Positions 58,110-64,000 of a stretch of 64,000 nt of DNA are shown here, in pieces. The DNA is from Clostridiales bacterium (GTDB lineage: Bacteria; Bacillota; Clostridia; Christensenellales; Borkfalkiaceae): contig SVHG01000002.1 of the NCBI GenBank assembly GCA_015055965.1, forward strand, positions 118,834 through 182,833. The letters run 5' to 3'. The position numbers and the translations under genes were made by a program. Every line of letters begins with the position of its first letter. The stretch's first letter is position 1. The notes beneath the pieces are model-generated. The model was not told the origin of the DNA, did not search any database, and saw nothing but the letters and a program-made list of their open reading frames with translations.

Positions 58110-59258
58110 ATGAAAGGATTTAAAAACGTTAATATTTACGTTCAAGATAAAGGCGTTATTAATACTTCTTTAGGTTTTAATGACGATAAAATTTCTTTTA
58201 TCGGTGAAGGCGAAATTGAAGAAGTTATAAGTTTACCCGAAAACGCAGTAGTTTTACCCGGTTTTATTGATCAACACATACACGGTTCTGCAACGGCAGA
58301 CACAATGGACGGAACTGTTGATGCAATATCCACAATGGCTAACTCAATTGCCAGCGAAGGAACGGTTGCCTTTTTAGCAACCTCAATGACACAAAGTAAC
58401 GAAAATATCTCAAAAGCAATGATTTCCGTTAAAAATTATTTAGATAAGGGGCTTGATACTGGAGCAGAGCTATTAGGCGTTCACCTTGAAGGTCCTTATA
58501 TTAATACGGAAAAAGCAGGCGCTCAACCGGCTGAGTACATCGTAAATCCTTCTATTGAAGAGTTTGCGCATTATAATAAACTAAGCGGAAACAATATTAG
58601 AATAGTAACTTTAGCACCTGAAAAACAAAATAGTGATGAATTTATTAAATATTTAGTGGCTAACGACATTAGAGCAAGCATTGGTCACACGAGCGCAAAA
58701 TTTGCAGACGTAGAAAAAGCTTTAGCTTTAGGCGCAACACAAATTACTCATACGTATAACGCTCAAACACCGTTAGCGCACAGAGAGGTTGGCGTTGTTG
58801 GCGCTGCATATCTACTTGACGATTTAGCTTGCGAAATAATTTGTGACTTAATTCATATAAGCATACCTGCGCTTAAACTATTATTTAAAAATAAGCCTAA
58901 CGATAAAGTTATTCTTATAACGGACGCCATGAGAGCAAAAAATCTTGGCGACACCGTAAGTGAGCTTGGCGGTCAAACAGTTTACGTTAAAAACGGTGAA
59001 GCAAGATTAGCTAACGGAGCATTAGCGGGTAGCGTTTTAAAATTGAACGACGCAGTTAAGAATATTATTAATACTTGTGGTGTTGATTTTTGTACTGCAG
59101 TTGATTATGCAACTGCAAATCCCGCAAAAAATCTTGGCGTATTCGATCGTTTAGGAAGCATATCCGTTGGCAAGGATGCAAGCTTTGCAATAGTTAATAA
59201 AAACACCTTTGAGGTTTTATATACCATTAGAAAAGGTAAAATCATTTATAAAAAGTAA
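58110..59258 (+). CDS. nagA: N-acetylglucosamine-6-phosphate deacetylase
   Basis: LPGFIDQHIHGS, LGVHLEGPYIN, IGHTSA, THTYNAQTPLAHREVG, ITDAMRA. Confidence 0.95.
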   Translation: MKGFKNVNIYVQDKGVINTSLGFNDDKISFIGEGEIEEVISLPENAVVLPGFIDQHIHGSATADTMDGTVDAISTMANSIASEGTVAFLATSMTQSNENISKAMISVKNYLDKGLDTGAELLGVHLEGPYINTEKAGAQPAEYIVNPSIEEFAHYNKLSGNNIRIVTLAPEKQNSDEFIKYLVANDIRASIGHTSAKFADVEKALALGATQITHTYNAQTPLAHREVGVVGAAYLLDDLACEIICDLIHISIPALKLLFKNKPNDKVILITDAMRAKNLGDTVSELGGQTVYVKNGEARLANGALAGSVLKLNDAVKNIINTCGVDFCTAVDYATANPAKNLGVFDRLGSISVGKDASFAIVNKNTFEVLYTIRKGKIIYKK

Positions 59259-59270
59259 ATTTCATAATAA

Positions 59271-59305
59271 AAAAAGGACAGAGTTTTTTAACTTTGTCCT
59301 TTTAA
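59271..59305. terminator. Bidirectional terminator between nagA and convergent PadR fusion gene
   Basis: AAAGGACAgAGTtttttaACTtTGTCCTTTT. Confidence 0.8.
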
Positions 59306-59320
59306 TTTTATATATTATGT

Positions 59321-61153
59321 TTATGAAAAATACATTTGTTTTTCTAGAAGAGAATAACGTATTATTACAAAAATCGGTACGTTAATTACCATCATTAGCG
59401 GAACGAAAAGATTTCTCGCAATCGCAAAGTGTGAGCTAAAATCAAGATCAATAACTACCGCGTAAACTAAAATTAATAAAATAAGATTTAACGTAATGAT
59501 CAAGGCAGTTTCAAACGCGCTCTTAAAATTACTAACTTCAGCAACCGTTCTTTTGGGAGCCATATAATAAACCATGCCGGTAATTATTGGAAATGCCAAA
59601 ACAGCAATTGAAAAATAAATATAAGGCTCAATGCCATATTGCAACAATTTTTCCATACTTAAACCAATTAAAAGAGTTTCTAACGCCATTAAAATGAAGA
59701 AAATTATTGACGTATGAAAATTTAATCTATTAATAAGTATTTTACCTAACTCGTTTTTATTGGTTTTATCTGCGGTGTTAATCTTAAAGCCTTCTTTTTG
59801 TGATAATGCAATAATATCGGAATAGTCAAAAGATCCGCTCTTTTTACCCGCTTTTGTTTGTATGAGCGCTGGGTCGCTATAAACGCCCTTAGGCTCATTA
59901 GCGGGCATGGTTAAATCTAATTCGTCAACTATTCTATCGTAATCGCCAGAATCTTCCTGCGTAATCGTTGTTTCTGATGCTTTAACAGGATCTTCCGTCT
60001 CGATTTGTTCAACAGGTTGAACAGGAATTTGCTTACTATCGTTTGCAAAAATTCGCTCTAAAACAGTTTTATATTCTTTTTGAACAGGTAAATCATTAAT
60101 ATTTAAGAAGTCATCCGGCTCGTTGGTAGCCACCACCTCAGATTGAGGTAATACGATAATAGTTTCATCAATTTCATCAGCTAACTTTTCATTTTTAGCT
60201 AAAGAATCCTTGATATAATCTGGAATTACCGGGGGAGTAGGCTCTTCTTCATCATGTAAAGGATAGGGGTTTTTAGAACGCTTTTCCGCAAGCTCAAATT
60301 CATCAGGTATTTTAACGTCAGGAATAACGTTTTCACGCTCTGAACGCTGTTTTTCTACTTGAGCAGCAATAAGTCTTTCTTCTTCCTCTGCTTTTGCTTT
60401 TTCAGCGGCTAAAATTCTTTCACGTTCTAAGCGCTGTTCCTCCTCGCGAAGCTTCTTTTCCTCCTCTTCACGAGCAGATTTATCAATACTTTCTAAGATA
60501 TCCATGATATCGTCGAAGGTTTGAGGTGTTGAATTTTCTTCATTTTCAGGATCAAAAATGGGGGGAGTTTCTTCAGTAAATACAGCTAATTCTACAGTTT
60601 CTTCTGATGAAATAACGTTTGAAGAAGATTCATCAATTTCTTCAGTTTCGTCTATTTCGTCTATGCTTGAAATAACTTCTTCTGCAACGGTTTTTTCTTC
60701 AACGTCAATACCATTATCTAAATTAGAAAAGTTTTGGATTTCTTCAGTATCGTTAAAGCTGGGAATAACTTCATCTTCTTCAGGCTTAGCAGCAGTAACT
60801 GCGGATGAAGGGTTGCTTTGTGAAGCATCTAAAAGCGTATTAATAACTTGGCGTGAGAAAGTCCAAGAGGATTGATTTTTATCAATTAAATCTTTTCCTT
60901 TTTCGGTTAATTGAAAATATTTCCGTCTTACGCCGTCTGGACCCGTCGTACGGTATTCAATAACGTAGCCTTGTTTTACGATACGCTGTAAAGCGCTATA
61001 AAACGTACCTTGCTTTAATTGAAACTGTCCGCCAGCACGGCCTTCGATTTCAGCGCGAATTTGATTTGTATCTTTATCGCCGTCGATTAAGGAATTAAGA
61101 ATTATTGTATCAATATGACCGCGGATCATATCTCCGCCAACGTAATCAGCCAT
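59321..61153 (-). CDS. PadR-type wHTH protein with acidic/coiled-coil linker and C-terminal 4-TM domain
   Basis: N-term HIDTIILNSLIDGDKDTNQIRAEI..KQGTFYSALQRIVKQGYVIEY..RRKYFQLTEKGKDLI; E-rich middle; hydrophobic C-terminus. Confidence 0.85.
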   Translation of the reverse strand: MADYVGGDMIRGHIDTIILNSLIDGDKDTNQIRAEIEGRAGGQFQLKQGTFYSALQRIVKQGYVIEYRTTGPDGVRRKYFQLTEKGKDLIDKNQSSWTFSRQVINTLLDASQSNPSSAVTAAKPEEDEVIPSFNDTEEIQNFSNLDNGIDVEEKTVAEEVISSIDEIDETEEIDESSSNVISSEETVELAVFTEETPPIFDPENEENSTPQTFDDIMDILESIDKSAREEEEKKLREEEQRLERERILAAEKAKAEEEERLIAAQVEKQRSERENVIPDVKIPDEFELAEKRSKNPYPLHDEEEPTPPVIPDYIKDSLAKNEKLADEIDETIIVLPQSEVVATNEPDDFLNINDLPVQKEYKTVLERIFANDSKQIPVQPVEQIETEDPVKASETTITQEDSGDYDRIVDELDLTMPANEPKGVYSDPALIQTKAGKKSGSFDYSDIIALSQKEGFKINTADKTNKNELGKILINRLNFHTSIIFFILMALETLLIGLSMEKLLQYGIEPYIYFSIAVLAFPIITGMVYYMAPKRTVAEVSNFKSAFETALIITLNLILLILVYAVVIDLDFSSHFAIARNLFVPLMMVINVPIFVIIRYSLLEKQMYFS

Positions 61154-61312
61154 AAAAACTCCTATAATTACATTAAATTACAAAGAAATTATACAACGAA
61201 TAAATTTATTTGTCAATACTTTTTTAATATTATAAAATATTAAATTACAAATTATTGGTCGAATTTGATAAAAAAATAATAAGAAAAAGGATAAGAAATT
61301 ATTAAATTTAAC

Positions 61313-61341
61313 TTTACAAATAAATAGTAACGTGTTATAAT
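61313..61341 (+). promoter_or_regulatory. Sigma-A promoter far upstream of xerC/D-type gene
   Basis: TTTACA-N17-TATAAT; about 260 nt before the ATG. Confidence 0.6.
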
Positions 61342-61605
61342 AATTGCGTAATTTGTTTTATTTTGCGCAAAGAAATTTATAATTGGATTTAAATTTAATT
61401 GTAATTATTTTTAAAATCCCTTTATAATAGCAAAAAAATAGATTTTTTTACATTTTAAACAAAATCGATTTTATTTGTCTTATCTTTTCGCAAAACTTGA
61501 CTTTTACGCAATCATATATCAATCGAGAAAATCCCACCCTTTACTAACTTTTAAAAATTCTGAAAGCAAACATTTTATAAAATAACATTTTTTAAGGAAT
61601 TAAAT

Positions 61606-62661
61606 ATGGCAAGTGAACGCAATAATAACTATTTTGAAAAAAGAAAAATTAATTGTTTGAAACGAATGGAGTCAGTTATTGAAGAACTGCCCCATTTTTG
61701 CCGTGAGTTTTTCATAGGAATTGAAAATAACACTTCCCCGCTGACAAGATTAAATTACGCGATGGATTTAAGAATATTTTTTGATTTTCTAATTAAAAAG
61801 GTCTTTATTAATAAAACGCTGGCAGATTTTGATTTGTGCGATTTAGAAAAAGTAAAAGCATCTGATATAGAACACTATTTAAGTTATTTGAATAGTTACA
61901 CGCATGACGGAAAAGCGCTATCCTGTAACGAAAAGGCAAAACAGCGCAAATTAGCAAGTGTTAGAGCTTTATTTAAATACTTTTTTAATAAGGAAAAAAT
62001 CATTTCTAATACCGCGGCAAAGGTTAAAAGCCCTAAAATCCACGATAAAGAGATAATTAGACTTGAAATAAATGAAGTTGTTTCAATGATAAATACGGTA
62101 GAATCCGGCAACGGCCTTTCAGCTAGGCAAAAGGCCTACCACGAAAACACGAAAATACGTGACGTAGCGATAATTACCCTATTTTTAGGTACGGGAATTC
62201 GTATTAGTGAGCTTGTGGGGTTAAACGTTGACGATATTTTTATGGATTCTAATAGCTTTGTAGTAACAAGAAAAGGTGGAAACAGAACTATTTTGTACTT
62301 TACTGATGAAGTTAAAGGAGCCCTGCTTGCTTGGCTTGAAAAGCGTTCTGAAATTAAAGAATTAGATAAAGATGAAAAGGCTTTGTTCTTATCTTTAAGA
62401 AACAAACGAATAAGCGTACGAAACGTTCAAATTTTGGTTGAAAAATACGCAAAGATTGTTACCCCATTAAAGAAAATTACTCCGCACAAGCTAAGAAGTA
62501 CATTTGGCACTAACTTATATCAAGAAACCGGCGATATTTACGTTGTAGCTGATTTTTTAGGCCATAGAGATATTAATACCACTAAAAAGCATTATGCGGC
62601 AATGAGTGACGATTTGCGCAGAGCTGCTATTAAAAAAGTTAAGCTTCGTGATGACGATTAA
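61606..62661 (+). CDS. XerC/XerD-type tyrosine recombinase
   Basis: LFLGTGIRISELVGLNVDDI, HKLRSTFGTNLYQETGDIYVVADFLGHRDINTTKKHY. Confidence 0.93.
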   Translation: MASERNNNYFEKRKINCLKRMESVIEELPHFCREFFIGIENNTSPLTRLNYAMDLRIFFDFLIKKVFINKTLADFDLCDLEKVKASDIEHYLSYLNSYTHDGKALSCNEKAKQRKLASVRALFKYFFNKEKIISNTAAKVKSPKIHDKEIIRLEINEVVSMINTVESGNGLSARQKAYHENTKIRDVAIITLFLGTGIRISELVGLNVDDIFMDSNSFVVTRKGGNRTILYFTDEVKGALLAWLEKRSEIKELDKDEKALFLSLRNKRISVRNVQILVEKYAKIVTPLKKITPHKLRSTFGTNLYQETGDIYVVADFLGHRDINTTKKHYAAMSDDLRRAAIKKVKLRDDD

Positions 62662-62703
62662 ATATAATAATTTTTAAAATCGCATATAAAATAAAGGATT
62701 TTT

Positions 62704-63909
62704 ATGGAAATTACGTTTATAATAATACCTGTTGACGAATATGTTGAACAAGATGATCGCCTTCAAGAAATTTCATCACTAGCATTTAGCGCAGGCGCAA
62801 ACGTGGTTGGCAACGAATGTGTCAAAATAACTAAAATCGTACCTTCTACTTACGTTGGTAAAGGCAAATTAGAATTAATCAAAGGCAAATGTGAAGAGCT
62901 TAATTGCAATCTTGTGATATTTGATGGCGAGCTTTCCCCATCACAGACTCTTAATATGAGTGATGCTTTAGGCGGTATAAAGGTTATTGATAGAACTACC
63001 CTGATTTTAGATATTTTTGCTAGTCAAGCAAAATCTTCTGAAGGTAAAATTCAAGTTGAGTTAGCACAACTTAAATATATTTATCCAAGACTAAAAGGTA
63101 AAGGCTCTGCCCTATCACGCTTGGGCGGAGGTATTGGAACTAGAGGTCCTGGCGAAACCCAGCTTGAAACTGATAGACGCCATATAAGAAGACGAATAAA
63201 CTATTTAGGAGATAGGCTTAAAGAATTACAAAACCGCAGACAATTGCAATCCGAAAGGCGAAATAAAAACGGAATTTTTAAGGTTGCATTAGTGGGCTAT
63301 ACGAATACCGGTAAATCTACAACGCTAAACGCTTTAACAGAAAGCGACGTTTTAGTCGAAGATAAGCTGTTTGCAACATTAGACACAACTACCCGCAAGC
63401 TTAACCTTGGAAATTTTACAGTTTTACTTTCAGATACGGTTGGCTTTATCAAAAATATACCAACCACTTTAATAGAGGCATTTAAATCCACTCTAGAGGT
63501 TGCCGTTGATGCAGATTTGGTTTTAATTGTTTGCGATGCAACAAACGATTGGTTTAATCAATATGAAACCACTAACGAAATGCTTAACGAGTTAAAAAGT
63601 AACGCCTTTCGCATTTTAGTTTTTAACAAATGTGAAAACATTACTGATTTTACACCATATCCTGCGGGTTCAGTTTTTATTTCTGCAAAAGAGAAAAAAG
63701 GATTAGACGGTTTATTAAATAAAATTAGAGCATACTTTGAAAGCAACTATTCTAAATTAACTTTAAAAATTCCTTACACAAAAATAAGCTTATTTCATTC
63801 CTTACAAAAATACATTGAATCGTTAGAACTAAATTATACGGATGAATGCTTGATTGCAAAAATAACTGTAAATAATAACGTTATATCGAAATTCGACATT
63901 TTAAAGTAA
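62704..63909 (+). CDS. hflX: GTPase HflX
   Basis: GGGIGTRGPGETQLETDRRHIRRRI; VGYTNTGKSTTLNAL; LSDTVGFIKNIPTTLIEAFKSTLEV. Confidence 0.96.
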   Translation: MEITFIIIPVDEYVEQDDRLQEISSLAFSAGANVVGNECVKITKIVPSTYVGKGKLELIKGKCEELNCNLVIFDGELSPSQTLNMSDALGGIKVIDRTTLILDIFASQAKSSEGKIQVELAQLKYIYPRLKGKGSALSRLGGGIGTRGPGETQLETDRRHIRRRINYLGDRLKELQNRRQLQSERRNKNGIFKVALVGYTNTGKSTTLNALTESDVLVEDKLFATLDTTTRKLNLGNFTVLLSDTVGFIKNIPTTLIEAFKSTLEVAVDADLVLIVCDATNDWFNQYETTNEMLNELKSNAFRILVFNKCENITDFTPYPAGSVFISAKEKKGLDGLLNKIRAYFESNYSKLTLKIPYTKISLFHSLQKYIESLELNYTDECLIAKITVNNNVISKFDILK

Positions 63910-63930
63910 AAAAACACGCAATTTTTGAAG

Positions 63931-64000
63931 TGAACCCCAAAGTTTAGACAAAAAAATATTAAATTTGTGAATGAGTTCTGTACTGTACAGGGCTCATTCC
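63931..64000 (-). mobile_element. End of an IS3-family-like insertion sequence, truncated by window edge
   Basis: Terminal sequence TGAACCCCAAAGTTTAGACA (63931-63950); minus-strand ORF end GMSPVQYRTHSQI* (63959-64000) matches the usual IS3 OrfB C-terminus. Confidence 0.82.

Noticed and set aside
60558-60875. 105-aa plus-strand ORF, Ser-rich
   Set aside because: Antisense of the acidic linker of the PadR fusion (GAA/TCT repeats give poly-Ser); not a gene.

Overview
Low-GC, mostly plus-strand chromosomal window that looks like a spore-forming Clostridia-type Firmicute (taxonomy is inference). Most of it is ordinary core genome: murB/whiA, a glutamine-dependent NAD synthetase, gerW-dacB-rluB, spoVACDE-yunB, a T-box leader before pheST, mutS2, thiI, proS, mnmE, cca, a two-component system, the full spoIIIAA-AH operon, nusB-folD-ispA-tlyA-nadK-argR-recN-spoIVB-spoIIM-dacF, nagA, a xerC/D-type recombinase and hflX. 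There are three tRNAs (Glu-CTC, Thr-GGT, Thr-CGT). The right edge carries the start of an IS3-like element. I see no CRISPR array, prophage or recognisable defence island. The points most worth a second look are: an XRE HTH domain fused to NAD synthetase; a PadR winged helix fused through a long acidic linker to a 4-TM membrane domain; a PrsW-like membrane protein lacking the expected catalytic motifs and coupled to a two-component system; two near-consensus sigma-G promoters, one of which would make a 35-aa ORF before spoVAC leaderless; several small ORFs missing from the supplied track; and a three-gene metallopeptidase/GNAT/blasticidin-deaminase-like cassette next to a tRNA. I cannot show that any of these is a new system; each needs homology or expression data.
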